Assembly (NCBI GenBank): GCA_028820695.1
Contig: JAPPIB010000050.1
Location: forward strand, 57,560-121,559
From: Acidiferrobacterales bacterium
GTDB lineage: Bacteria; Pseudomonadota; Gammaproteobacteria; Arenicellales; JAJDZL01
Reading direction: 5' to 3'
Length of the DNA: 64,000 nt
Below are positions 1 through 8,338 of the stretch, piece by piece; positions within the stretch are counted from its first letter, which is position 1; each line of letters opens with the position of its first letter. Position numbers and translations under genes: made by a program. The notes beneath the pieces are model-generated. The model had not been told where the DNA came from. It did no database searches and saw only the letters and a list, made by a program, of their open reading frames with translations.

Positions 1-97
1 TCTCTTAACTCAAGACTGCTCAATGCCAATGCCATAACCTTATCGCTCCCACTCTTCTGAATCTAAAGATCTCGCAACCGCCCCATTGTCATCCTGG
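1..97 (-). pseudogene. Broken partial copy of the adjacent Rpn nuclease gene
   Basis: The first about 90 bases match positions 305-394 inside the neighbouring Rpn-family gene with only four mismatches to position 89, then similarity fades by about 97. Read on the minus strand the copy starts in the part corresponding to residue 248 of the intact protein and would continue beyond the left edge into the C-terminal region. One substitution turns the GAG codon (367-369 in the intact gene) into TAG at 63-65, so the copy cannot be read through. No start codon or N-terminal domain precedes it. I read it as the remnant of a tandem partial duplication; its far end is outside the window. Confidence 0.7.
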
Positions 98-401
98 ACA
101 AGTCATCCGGCCAGTGCGGCACTGTTGAAATTGATGAATCGAGCCGCTTAGTCTGGGTCGTCCAGCGTGCTTTTGATCCTTTCCAGTTGGTCTTGGTCCA
201 GGTCCGTAATCTCGCCAACGGTGCTACTGTCAAATCCCCTGCGAAGCAGTCGCTCCGCAATCGTGGTCCTGCTTTTGTCAATACCTTTCTGCAGAGCTTT
301 CTGTTCTCTTAACTCAAGACTGCTCAATGCCAATGCCATAACCTTATCGCTCCCACTCTCCTGAATCTCAAGATCTTGCAACCACCCCATTGTAACCTCC
401 T
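1..401. repeat. Direct repeat pair, 304 bp apart
   Basis: Bases 1-97 repeat bases 305-401, with mismatches at 56, 65, 73 and 80 over the first 89 bases. The right copy lies inside the intact Rpn gene and the left copy is the truncated paralogue. The left end of the repeat is cut by the window boundary, so its full length is unknown. Confidence 0.85.
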
Positions 402-1143
402 TATGATAGCGCTGCAAATAGTCATACGTCGGCCACCAGATTCGGGCAATGTCCCTCCCTTCCAACCGTCCGATCATCTCGACCATATTCGTCCCCACCG
501 TCCGGTCCATCGCACCCGATACCGTACCCATCGCATACCAGCCCACCGCAGTCGACAGCCCCGGGGCTAATAACCGACTTTGTACCTGCGGATCTCGCAG
601 GTTTACCACCAACGCATCGAAGTCCATCACATAACGGTCGTATTCGCGCCAAAACTCCCGATCCATCTGCTTGAGCCAATGGCGAAACTGAAACACACCG
701 CCAAAACCAGGCACACTGCCATTGGTTACCACCACGTTGATGACCGGCGTGTTGTCGCCTTGATACAGACCGCCCTGGTACCGTACCAGTTGCTCGCCAA
801 GCGAGTTTCGATCAATCCTGCTCTTGTGCTCAAACAAGAATCTGGCAATGATCTCGCGTTCTGATCCGCCCCGGTCACTGAGCGGTACGGTCATGACCGC
901 ATCGGCATGTCCCAGCGAACCATCGGCCAATCCCATCGCAGTAGGCACAAGTTCCGACCGGTCCGCATCAATAATCCGGAACTTCTCGTCATTGAGCGCA
1001 AGCCTCAATGCGTCACGCCGGAAACTGCGACTCTCACACAGTTTCACAAACAGCCAGTTGTGGGTGAATTTGACCTTGTTCCCTTTTTGCTTGTCTACGA
1101 TGATTTGCTCCTCCAAAGGTGATTCTCGTATCCTGCCAACCAA
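148..1143 (-). CDS. Rpn-family PD-(D/E)XK nuclease / putative transposase
   Basis: The predicted protein of up to 331 aa resembles the YhgA/Rpn family (PDDEXK_2), whose members promote RecA-independent recombination. A nuclease core is visible: the stretch GHADAVMTVPL supplies the first acidic residue and FLFEHKS the E-x-K motif, followed by QLVRYQ. The C-terminus is a charged tail with a repeated RxLLRRG helix, as is usual in this family. The start is unclear: the open frame begins at a TTG (1143), the first in-frame ATG lies about 68 codons later, and a strong GGAGGAG (1108-1114) is followed by ATC ATC rather than by a start codon. It stands alone, with a broken partial copy of itself downstream. 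Confidence 0.8.
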   Translation of the reverse strand: MVGRIRESPLEEQIIVDKQKGNKVKFTHNWLFVKLCESRSFRRDALRLALNDEKFRIIDADRSELVPTAMGLADGSLGHADAVMTVPLSDRGGSEREIIARFLFEHKSRIDRNSLGEQLVRYQGGLYQGDNTPVINVVVTNGSVPGFGGVFQFRHWLKQMDREFWREYDRYVMDFDALVVNLRDPQVQSRLLAPGLSTAVGWYAMGTVSGAMDRTVGTNMVEMIGRLEGRDIARIWWPTYDYLQRYHKEVTMGWLQDLEIQESGSDKVMALALSSLELREQKALQKGIDKSRTTIAERLLRRGFDSSTVGEITDLDQDQLERIKSTLDDPD

Positions 1144-1494
1144 TGCTTTCCAGACAACAGACTGCTGGCCCGACCCAGGCGAAACCGTCTGGCATGAATC
1201 GGACTAAGACAATTCATCGTGGGAATGTCCCCTGAATCGTAAATCCGTACTGTGGCAGGACGCGCAACGCACCCAATACCATCAAAACTGGAAAGGATAT
1301 ATGTCTAGATGAGGTGCAACCCTGCAATCGGATTGCGCAATTTCGCGGACGGCAACTGTTGCGCCGTCGGCCTTAGACGAGAAGATACGCTGGCCGCCGG
1401 CAAACTGCCGCTCGTGTTCAAGTATATCAAATACCCAAAGACATTCTTTGCCCGCGTTCAACGCATGTGTACGCTGGCTCGAAATTGGGACAAG
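1144..1494. other. Intergenic stretch without recognisable gene
   Basis: These 351 bases separate the start side of the Rpn gene from the stop of the 5'-nucleotidase-like gene. A plus-strand open frame enters from here (1309) but runs antisense through the nucleotidase gene and looks like nothing known. No convincing hairpin, promoter or RNA gene was seen. Confidence 0.5.
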
Positions 1495-3048
1495 TCAATC
1501 TTCGACCTTGATGCGTCCATCCGTGACAGGGGCAACCGTGCCAGTTGCGATGATATAGTCGATCAGCACTTCGGTCAGCAAGGGACCGGACACGGCATCA
1601 AGCACCACCTGACTATCGGCAAACACGTCATAACTGTTACCGCCCCCTGCCAGGAAATCATTTGTTGCGAGTGTGTAGAACTTCTCGTCCTCAAGCGGCG
1701 TACCGCCTACTGAAACGCTGCTGACACGCGAACCAGCCGACATACGCGGGTTGAAGCGGAATGTCAGCCCGGAGACTTGGGGAAAGCGACCCGAGCCTTC
1801 CCCTACCTGACTGACACCGATCTCAAGTGCCTCTCGAACCTGGGCACCGGTGAGACGAAGCACCACGATAGTGTCATCGTAAGGCAATTCGGTGAGTACC
1901 ATCTTTCGCGTGATTTGGGTTCCGGATGGATACACCGTGTTGCCGCGTATTGAGCCACTGTTTGTGAGGGCCATGTCCGCTCCCGTCGCGAGTCGAATGC
2001 TATCTGCGATCATATTTCCAAATGCGATATCCGTCACAAGATTCGCCGACCGTCGGGTATCGATTTCCGTGGCCGTCTCGCCGATCCGTACATTCAGGTT
2101 TTCGTCAAGTTGAGCCTGATAGGCACTGACCATGTCTGCCAGTCGTGCGGTCTGATCAGCGTTGCGGGTGGAACGCAGACGGAAGCTCGGGTACCAGACC
2201 ACCCGTTGCTCGCCGAGGTCGTTGGTGAGGCGTTCGATCTGCAAGGACAAAATACCGATATGACGGCCTTGGGATCCGGCTTTCATTATGACTTGTTGTC
2301 CATCATGGAGAGCGATGAGCAGGTGGTCGTGTCCACCGAGCACAATGTCAATATTCTTTACGTCCCGCAGCAGTTCCCGATCGTATTTCAGTTCTTGATG
2401 GGTCAGTGCGACAACGATGTCTGCGCCGGCATCCCTGAGTGCCTGAGCATGGAAAGCGCCTGATTCAATTACTGGCCTGAAGGATGTATCGGGGCCGGGA
2501 GATGAGATGACAGACGTCCGCGGTGTGACCAAACCAACAAAGCCGATCTGAAACCCATCCAGTTCCACTATCCATCGGTCCGCAGTGCCCGGCAAGCGCC
2601 CACCTTTGTGGGTCACATTGCTTGCCAACCAAATGGAATTGGACTCAGCGATTCGTTCCTGTAGCACTTCGGGACCGAAGTCGAACTCATGGTTACCAAC
2701 GACTGCCACATCAAAGCCTATGGCATCGGCGAGCGCAATCATGTGGGCGCCTTGATCAATCCCTGAGAATACAGATGGCGACACCAAGTCACCGCCGAAA
2801 GTAACCAATGCTTTGCCACCTTTGGCTTCAGCACGGTTCCGCTCTTCGGTAATGACAGTAGCGATCTTTGCGGCACCGCCTGCTCCATCGGTTTCCGCCA
2901 TCTGATCCCAATCGTTCACATGCAAAAAGGTGAGCGTGAGCGGCGCGGCGGCAGACGCTGTCACCATACTCACTGCAATCGCAGTCAGTACGGCGAGCGT
3001 CAGGTTCTTCAGGGAGCCGGGTAGGGCGATCGACGGAGAGAGATTCAT
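1495..3048 (-). CDS. Secreted 5'-nucleotidase / UshA-like metallophosphatase
   Basis: A periplasmic phosphoesterase of 517 aa in the UshA/CD73 superfamily, which hydrolyses nucleotides or related phosphoesters. I chose the ATG at 3048 because a clear Sec signal peptide follows (hydrophobic TLAVLTAIAVSMV, then an ASAAA cleavage region); the frame stays open upstream to 3141. The metallophosphoesterase domain shows FLHVND, TFGGD, VVGNHEFDFG, ALTHQE and LGGHDH. The C-terminal nucleotide-binding domain shows ALTNSGSIRG and LPYDDTI. The first motif reads NDWDQM, so the usual D-x-H is D-x-D, as in the NDVYE-type subfamily. No lipobox is seen. The substrate cannot be fixed from sequence. Confidence 0.88.
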   Translation of the reverse strand: MNLSPSIALPGSLKNLTLAVLTAIAVSMVTASAAAPLTLTFLHVNDWDQMAETDGAGGAAKIATVITEERNRAEAKGGKALVTFGGDLVSPSVFSGIDQGAHMIALADAIGFDVAVVGNHEFDFGPEVLQERIAESNSIWLASNVTHKGGRLPGTADRWIVELDGFQIGFVGLVTPRTSVISSPGPDTSFRPVIESGAFHAQALRDAGADIVVALTHQELKYDRELLRDVKNIDIVLGGHDHLLIALHDGQQVIMKAGSQGRHIGILSLQIERLTNDLGEQRVVWYPSFRLRSTRNADQTARLADMVSAYQAQLDENLNVRIGETATEIDTRRSANLVTDIAFGNMIADSIRLATGADMALTNSGSIRGNTVYPSGTQITRKMVLTELPYDDTIVVLRLTGAQVREALEIGVSQVGEGSGRFPQVSGLTFRFNPRMSAGSRVSSVSVGGTPLEDEKFYTLATNDFLAGGGNSYDVFADSQVVLDAVSGPLLTEVLIDYIIATGTVAPVTDGRIKVED

Positions 3049-3422
3049 ATATGGATTCGGGGTGACTGTGAACTTCAATCGGGTTGACCAGATTGCAATC
3101 TGATGACGAACCCCTTCACGCAGTGGATTTAGGCATGACATAAGTCGGATCGAAATGTTATGTAGTTGAATTTATTATAGTTCACGAACCCCGCTGAATG
3201 CGGGTTGCGCCATCACCGAAATGACGGTTCGAAAAGCAACTTAAAACCATTGCCTTGATGTTCTGAATATACAAGGCCATTCCTTTTTCATCGGTTTGAT
3301 ATGCGAATCAGGATGGAAGCAGTTTGCTTCGATGTCTCGTACAATAGGCAACAACTGAGGGTTGTCAATTGCGATCAATCAATATTATCTGACGAAAAAT
3401 TTACGAGCGGAGACAGAATCAA
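3049..3422. other. Divergent promoter region
   Basis: These 374 bases lie between two divergently transcribed genes (5'-nucleotidase to the left, FAH-family hydrolase to the right). The middle is AT-rich, with TATAAT on the minus strand and TTGTCA (3362-3367) plus TATTAT (3383-3388) on the plus strand; the 15 bp spacer of the latter pair is too short to be convincing. No small gene was found. Confidence 0.4.
3174..3179 (-). promoter_or_regulatory. Possible -10 box for the 5'-nucleotidase gene
   Basis: A perfect TATAAT on the minus strand lies about 126 bases upstream of the chosen start, inside an AT-rich patch. No good -35 box stands 17 bases further up. Immediately upstream are a short GTTC/GAAC inverted repeat (3180-3189) and a bulged hairpin (3187-3206) that might be an operator. 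This is a weak prediction. Confidence 0.3.
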
Positions 3423-4274
3423 ATGAAGTTGGCGCGTTACGGAGTGCATGGAGAAGAAAGACCGGCAGTTTTGGACTCCGATGGGACATTGCGTGATCTA
3501 TCCGGTCATATCCCCGACATCGGACCAGAAACTCTGGCACCTGTCAGTCTGGCTGAACTTGCAGCTTTGGATACGAACTCGCTTCCGGTCGTGCCGAGCT
3601 TCCACAGACTCGGACCACCTGTCAGCAACATCGGCAAGTTGGTGTGTATCGGACTCAACTACCGATTGCACGCTCAGGAAGCAGGTCTTGCTATCCCCGA
3701 AGAGCCGATTATCTTCATGAAGGCCACCACTTCACTTTGCGGACCGAATGACAATGTTATGCTCCCCAGAGACAGTGTCAAGTCGGATTGGGAAGTTGAA
3801 CTGACAGCAGTGATCGGAACCCGCGCCAGTTATGTTGAGGAAGCTGATGCACTTGACCATGTTGCCGGTTATTGCATCGCGAACGATGTATCGGAAAGGG
3901 CGTTCCAGATTGAAGGCACAGGGCAGTGGGTGAAAGGGAAGAGCGCCGATACATTCTGTCCCGTGGGTCCATATCTTGTGACGCGTGACGAGATCACTGA
4001 CCCGCAGCAACTCGGGTTGTGGCTGGAAGTCGACAGCAAGCGATATCAGGATGGCTCAACCGACGACATGATTTTCAGCGTGAGCCATCTGGTCAGTTAT
4101 GTAAGTCGGTACATGACGCTGATGCCAGGCGACCTACTGCTTACAGGAACCCCTTCCGGGGTTGGTTTTGGTCTGAAGCCTCCCGTGTATCTGAGAGCCG
4201 GGAATACCATGAGGCTTGGTATTGAAGGATTGGGTGAACAGGTACAGAACGTTGTTGCATTTGAACAAAATTGA
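3423..4274 (+). CDS. Fumarylacetoacetate hydrolase (FAH) family protein
   Basis: A cytosolic metal-dependent enzyme of 283 aa that would cleave C-C bonds of beta-diketo acids or isomerise/hydrate related acids. It has a short N-terminal domain (1-70) and a FAH fold. LVCIGLNYRLHAQEAG opens the catalytic domain, the metal ligands are the two Glu of DWEVELTAV and the Asp of IANDVSER, and LLTGTPSGVGFG is the family glycine loop. A purine-rich GCGGAGA lies 13 bases before the ATG. Relatives are annotated as 2-hydroxyhepta-2,4-diene-1,7-dioate isomerase, acylpyruvase or ureidoglycolate lyase. The last would suit the purine pathway 6 kb away, but the genes are not linked in one operon, so this remains a guess. 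Confidence 0.88.
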   Translation: MKLARYGVHGEERPAVLDSDGTLRDLSGHIPDIGPETLAPVSLAELAALDTNSLPVVPSFHRLGPPVSNIGKLVCIGLNYRLHAQEAGLAIPEEPIIFMKATTSLCGPNDNVMLPRDSVKSDWEVELTAVIGTRASYVEEADALDHVAGYCIANDVSERAFQIEGTGQWVKGKSADTFCPVGPYLVTRDEITDPQQLGLWLEVDSKRYQDGSTDDMIFSVSHLVSYVSRYMTLMPGDLLLTGTPSGVGFGLKPPVYLRAGNTMRLGIEGLGEQVQNVVAFEQN

Positions 4275-4499
4275 TAAGAATGGGGTGCTTGTCTTGAACT
4301 CCTGCAAGGGAGAATCTTGGGCGGTCAGATGTAGGCGAACTGCGTACCTGACCACAATGACGAACCCGGAAGGCAAGGGATTGGGAGGTTGAAAAGCCTG
4401 CGGTATTCAACCACTCAGCATCATAACGAAAGCTCATCTGTCCCCGGAATTCTCGCCACAAGAAACCGAAATTACCACCTCACCGTTATTGCGGACGGG

Positions 4500-5123
4500 T
4501 CAATTGATTTGCGCAATGCATTGCGCGAGCATGAGTATGCCATTTGCTGCACTCGAGACTGTCAGGATCCGACTTTGGTTCAGCGCATGATCGCCGCTCA
4601 CCAGGTCGGGAACGTGTACAAACAAGCAGATACAGTCAACCGAAAAAGTCGCGACATGATGGCAAGCCCGGTAGTAGCAGTGATTGCACACGAATCCTCC
4701 GGCATCATTCGATACTCTTGAGGGTATGCCTTGTTCTGTCAGGGCATTGGCGTACTCATCCAGTGGAAGGTCTATGGAGTATCGATCAGGTCCTTCTTCA
4801 ACGATACGATGGTTTTTCCTGACAGTTTCGTGATTGTCGCAAGATTCCGAACAGTCAAGATTCCGTGCGACCCGTTCCAACTGCAACTCCTTTGCCGTGT
4901 TGGAAACTCCGGTCATGATAAAAATTGCCGGATTGGTCGAATCAATCGCCTTGCAAACCGTTGCCGATGCAGTCTCGTAGACGACTGGAAGAATACGGGC
5001 TTGCAGACGGAATCCGTGCTTTTCAGCTGTCATATTCCGCAATTCACGAACAACAAGTTCAGAGGAGTTTGTTTCGACCCCGCGAAAAGGTCCGAAACCG
5101 GTGATCAGCAGATTCGCCAACAT
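4500..5123 (-). CDS. pcp: Pyroglutamyl-peptidase I
   Basis: A cysteine peptidase of family C15, 207 aa, which removes N-terminal pyroglutamate from peptides in the cytosol. TGFGPFRGVETNSS near the N-terminus is the family signature. The three catalytic residues are visible: Glu in QLERVARN, Cys in AGGFVCNHCYY and His in LFVHVPDL. The length matches the family (about 205-215 aa). It ends against the convergent FAH-family gene and lies 112 bases downstream of pdxJ on the same strand, so the two may share a transcript. Confidence 0.9.
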   Translation of the reverse strand: MLANLLITGFGPFRGVETNSSELVVRELRNMTAEKHGFRLQARILPVVYETASATVCKAIDSTNPAIFIMTGVSNTAKELQLERVARNLDCSESCDNHETVRKNHRIVEEGPDRYSIDLPLDEYANALTEQGIPSRVSNDAGGFVCNHCYYRACHHVATFSVDCICLFVHVPDLVSGDHALNQSRILTVSSAANGILMLAQCIAQIN

Positions 5124-5235
5124 CCTGCCGCTTCAGCTGAATACCACAAATTGGCGACAGTGCAGAACCGGTTGCGAGTCTGCCCGGATGCCGTTGGCAG
5201 CGACGTGTCGCGGGGTACGCCTGTGAAATCTTCGA

Positions 5236-5973
5236 TCAGTTGTTGCAGGACTCAATGATCGATACATAGGATCGCAGGGTCGGCTCGAAGCCCTCAAGCA
5301 AGGACTCAACTGTCAGCGCATGTCCGATTGACACCTCAAGTACATTCGGAATGGTTAGAAATCTCGCGAGATTTCTCTGATTCAGATCGTGACCGGCGTT
5401 GACTCCGAGCCCTGCATTCTGAGCAGCGTCGGCGGTTTGTCGGTATCTGTCCAGAACATCAGCGTTGTCATCACTATCGTAAGTTCTCGCATATTCTTCG
5501 GTATAGAGTTCAATTCTGTCAGCACCGGTCTGCGCAGCAGAATCAATCAGTCCCACATCGGGGTCCAGAAAGATGCTCGTACGGACTCCGTGATGCTTGA
5601 GTTCCGATATGACCGGGCGCAAAAAGTGAATTTCCGCCAGCGTATTCCAGCCATGATCCGAGGTGATCTGGTCGGGCGCATCTGGCACCAGAGTGCATTG
5701 GTCCGGTCTGGCGGACCTGACCACCTCGAGAAAATCAGCTGTCGGATAACCCTCCACATTGAACTCAACCCCGGGATACTGACTGCAAAACTCGGCGAGG
5801 TCTTTAACATCTTCATAAGTTGCGTGACGTTGATCCGGACGCGGATGGACGGTGAGGCCGTCCGCGCCGTTCGCTGCGCACAGCTGCGCGAAGTCCAGCA
5901 CTTTAGGGAAATTCATCCCGCGCGCGTTTCTAAGTAAAGCAATTTTGTTCAGATTGATACTGAGTTTGGTCAT
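5236..5973 (-). CDS. pdxJ: Pyridoxine 5'-phosphate synthase
   Basis: The enzyme condenses 1-deoxy-D-xylulose 5-phosphate with 3-amino-2-oxopropyl phosphate in the last ring-closing step of DXP-dependent vitamin B6 synthesis. At 245 aa it has normal family length. Signature segments are LSINLNKIALLRNARG at the N-terminus, VHPRPDQRH, FNVEGYPT, LVPDAPDQ, RIELYTE, GVNAGHDLN and VSIGHAL near the end. Its presence indicates the proteobacterial B6 route; several PLP enzymes are encoded elsewhere in the window. It sits 38 bases downstream of the TauD-like gene on the same strand. Confidence 0.96.
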   Translation of the reverse strand: MTKLSINLNKIALLRNARGMNFPKVLDFAQLCAANGADGLTVHPRPDQRHATYEDVKDLAEFCSQYPGVEFNVEGYPTADFLEVVRSARPDQCTLVPDAPDQITSDHGWNTLAEIHFLRPVISELKHHGVRTSIFLDPDVGLIDSAAQTGADRIELYTEEYARTYDSDDNADVLDRYRQTADAAQNAGLGVNAGHDLNQRNLARFLTIPNVLEVSIGHALTVESLLEGFEPTLRSYVSIIESCNN

Positions 5974-6011
5974 CTTGTCGCAGGTTCCCCACCCGCATCA
6001 TTTCAAAATCG

Positions 6012-7013
6012 TCAACCGTCGTAGGAGGTAAGCCCCAGGTCGCGATGCCATGATCGAACCAGATGCCGCTTTTGGGAGGGGTCTGGATGATCTACGATTT
6101 CGCTGCGGTAGTGTGCGATATCGATGTTGTTGATGTATTGCAGATGCCCCCGTTCGATCGGCAACTCAAACCACAGGCCGGACTCTTCAGATACTTCCTT
6201 CAGTGCGTGAACGGCATCTGATGTCTCAGCATCCATCTCGAATCCCGCCACGTCATAGCCCTTCCTGATCAGACTTGGATTGGCCCGTGTCCACAGTCGG
6301 TTGTTTTCGAACCGGAAAACCGGAGCTCGTACGACTATTGGCTCACCCTGGGCGTGTTCCGCCTGTCTGTCCCACAGAACAGGTTGGTACAGGCGCTTCA
6401 GTTCGGCCGGATATCTGCTCAGCATCTGGTTGTGAATCGAATACAGACTGCAGAACCGACTCAGTCCGCCCTCAACCGAAGGACGGATGCACATCAGTCC
6501 GACGTAGTGGGGAAGTGCGATACCAAAAGCATTGTCATTGTGGAAAAGAAGTTCAACCTTTGTGTATGAGCCGCGTACGCCATACCCGTACTCGACGCCT
6601 GTATCGCGGACGTGATAGATCATGGTCCCATCCCATTTCTGGGCGACATGACGTCCGACCTTCTGGCCGACGATCCAGAAGACGTCGATTGCCTGCTCAA
6701 TCGACAGGTCATCAAGCGGAAATGAATCGATCACCGCGACACCGGGCGGACTATCCAACCTCTCCCGAATTTCCGTCATCAGTTCAACAGTTTTGGGAAT
6801 TTCAAACTGATCAGGGCGCCTTAGCAGTGTTGGCAGCGGATTTGCGTCGATCACCTCTGCGGCTTTCAGGATTTCCCGTCTGACTTCGTCGCTGACCGGA
6901 ACAACACAGCTGAGCGGATCGATCTCACTATTGGTCCAGGCAAAACCGTCGTCAACCAGACACTCAAGTTGTCCGCTACTTTGTTCGTGCGAAAGATCAA
7001 GAATATTCATCAA
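6012..7013 (-). CDS. TauD/TfdA-type Fe(II)/2-oxoglutarate dioxygenase
   Basis: A 333 aa protein with the fold and motif order of TauD/TfdA-family oxygenases, which hydroxylate small carboxylates, sulfonates or amines using 2-oxoglutarate and Fe(II). The H-x-D iron ligands lie in LFHNDNAFG (about residue 158). The distal His is in NNIDIAHYRS, and the 2-oxoglutarate-binding Arg is probably that of RHLVRSWHRD near the C-terminus. The substrate is not recognisable. A second ATG follows immediately (MMN), so the start is ambiguous by one codon. It is the first gene of a leftward run with pdxJ and pcp. Confidence 0.82.
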   Translation of the reverse strand: MMNILDLSHEQSSGQLECLVDDGFAWTNSEIDPLSCVVPVSDEVRREILKAAEVIDANPLPTLLRRPDQFEIPKTVELMTEIRERLDSPPGVAVIDSFPLDDLSIEQAIDVFWIVGQKVGRHVAQKWDGTMIYHVRDTGVEYGYGVRGSYTKVELLFHNDNAFGIALPHYVGLMCIRPSVEGGLSRFCSLYSIHNQMLSRYPAELKRLYQPVLWDRQAEHAQGEPIVVRAPVFRFENNRLWTRANPSLIRKGYDVAGFEMDAETSDAVHALKEVSEESGLWFELPIERGHLQYINNIDIAHYRSEIVDHPDPSQKRHLVRSWHRDLGLTSYDG

Positions 7014-7210
7014 TCATCATCAGACAATAAAATCAATAACATGTAGGATATATGACATTATCTTATTGCGAAAACTGTTCCATCATCCGCCAAACTTCAA
7101 CCCATCCCTACTTTCGCCAATTTTACTTTCATCGACTTGGACTTGCCCAATATTTTGTCTGAATCTGGTAAAATCACAGCACTCTTGTGAACATCACTGC
7201 AGGTTATGAA

Positions 7211-7372
7211 ATGCATTATCTACTGGGAATTGCTGCGATTGTATGTTGCGCCATATTGTCGACTTTCACCATCTTCTTGGACTTTCCACTGAACAATGTC
7301 GCACTGTGGGGGATTGTTGTTTCTGTCATCTATATGGTCATGAAATCAATGCGCCTCGATCAATCCATCTGA
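7211..7372 (+). CDS. Small two-helix membrane protein, unknown
   Basis: A 53-codon frame starting at ATG 7211 (a GTG at 7187 is the longer alternative) encodes two hydrophobic helices, HYLLGIAAIVCCAILSTF and NVALWGIVVSVIYMVM, joined by a short loop and ending in a basic, soluble tail. CAGGT 8 bases upstream could serve as ribosome binding site. I recognise no family. It is the only coding candidate in the 460-base space between the TauD-like and SDR genes. Confidence 0.4.
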   Translation: MHYLLGIAAIVCCAILSTFTIFLDFPLNNVALWGIVVSVIYMVMKSMRLDQSI

Positions 7373-7474
7373 TACCTCGAATTCGACGACCAGACCCGGT
7401 CAGACAGGCGACACTTCCACACCTTTCGTTTCTCCTCACTGACCAGACAGGTTTTCCTGTGGGCATCTGAAAAA

Positions 7475-8281
7475 ATGAAAGCCAACGGTTTTGACTTTAC
7501 GAACAAGACAGTCATTGTCGTTGGGGGAACAAGTGGAATCAATCTTGGCGTTGCAGGAAACTTCGCGGATGCCGGTGCCAATGTCGGCGTGATCGGGCGG
7601 TCGCAGGACAAAATTGACGCTGCGGTTCAACACTTGACGCAGGCAGGGGTCCTGGCATATGGATTCAGTGCCGATGTAAGGGACTACGCAAAGGTAACAG
7701 AGGCATTCGAGACGTTCCACAAGAAATTCGGAGAAATTTCTGTTCTGATATCGGGGGCTGCCGGAAATTTTCCCGCCCGTGCGACAGACATGTCCGCAAA
7801 CGGGTTCGCTGCAGTGATGAATATTGATCTTCTGGGCAGTTATCACGTGCTGCGAGCGGCTTATCCCTACCTTGTCAAACCGGGCGCTTCGGTCATCAAC
7901 ATATCCGCTCCTCAGTCTTTCGTCCCGATGATTCTCCAGTCTCATGTCTGTGCCGCCAAGGCCGGCGTCGATATGCTGACCAGAACCCTGGCGATGGAAT
8001 GGGGCGGTGAAGGCATCCGCGTCAACTCGATTGTGCCGGGTCCGATCCAGGATACCGAAGGCATGAGGAGACTGGCGCCCACCGCGCAGATTCTGGATGA
8101 CGTGAGCGAGTCCGTACCCCTCAAGCGACTTGGAAGCACTGACGATATCGGCCAGGCTGCCATGTTCCTGTCATCAACGCTGGCCGACTACATCACCGGT
8201 GCGATCCTGCCGGTCGATGGTGGCTGGTCCCTGTCCGGTGTATCCAGCCTGATGGAAAAGTTGGAAAACGAATCCAACTGA
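7475..8281 (+). CDS. SDR oxidoreductase, 2,4-dienoyl-CoA reductase-like
   Basis: A 268 aa short-chain dehydrogenase with the nucleotide motif GGTSGINLG, SGAAGNFPA after the fourth strand, and PVDGG near the C-terminus. The usual Y-x3-K is absent: the segment reads SHVCAAKAG, with Lys kept and Tyr replaced. That arrangement and the AAGNFPA segment are typical of the peroxisomal-type 2,4-dienoyl-CoA reductase (DECR) subfamily, which reduces dienoyl-CoA intermediates of unsaturated fatty acid oxidation with NADPH. It is convergent with the acyl-CoA synthetase gene, which supports a role in acyl-CoA metabolism. Confidence 0.85.
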   Translation: MKANGFDFTNKTVIVVGGTSGINLGVAGNFADAGANVGVIGRSQDKIDAAVQHLTQAGVLAYGFSADVRDYAKVTEAFETFHKKFGEISVLISGAAGNFPARATDMSANGFAAVMNIDLLGSYHVLRAAYPYLVKPGASVINISAPQSFVPMILQSHVCAAKAGVDMLTRTLAMEWGGEGIRVNSIVPGPIQDTEGMRRLAPTAQILDDVSESVPLKRLGSTDDIGQAAMFLSSTLADYITGAILPVDGGWSLSGVSSLMEKLENESN

Positions 8282-8338
8282 CCGATAAGGCGCAACACCG
8301 AAACCGACAATTGGGGTTTGCTGCCGCCTGTGGTGTCG

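Noticed and set aside
63-281. A 72-codon minus-strand frame crossing the Rpn duplicate and the end of the intact gene
   Set aside because: It reads out of frame with the intact Rpn gene over most of its length and ends at the TAG in the duplicate, so it is a by-product of the overlap and not a gene.
1309-1713. A plus-strand frame of 134 codons
   Set aside because: It is antisense to the 5'-nucleotidase gene for much of its length, has no ribosome binding site and no recognisable motif.
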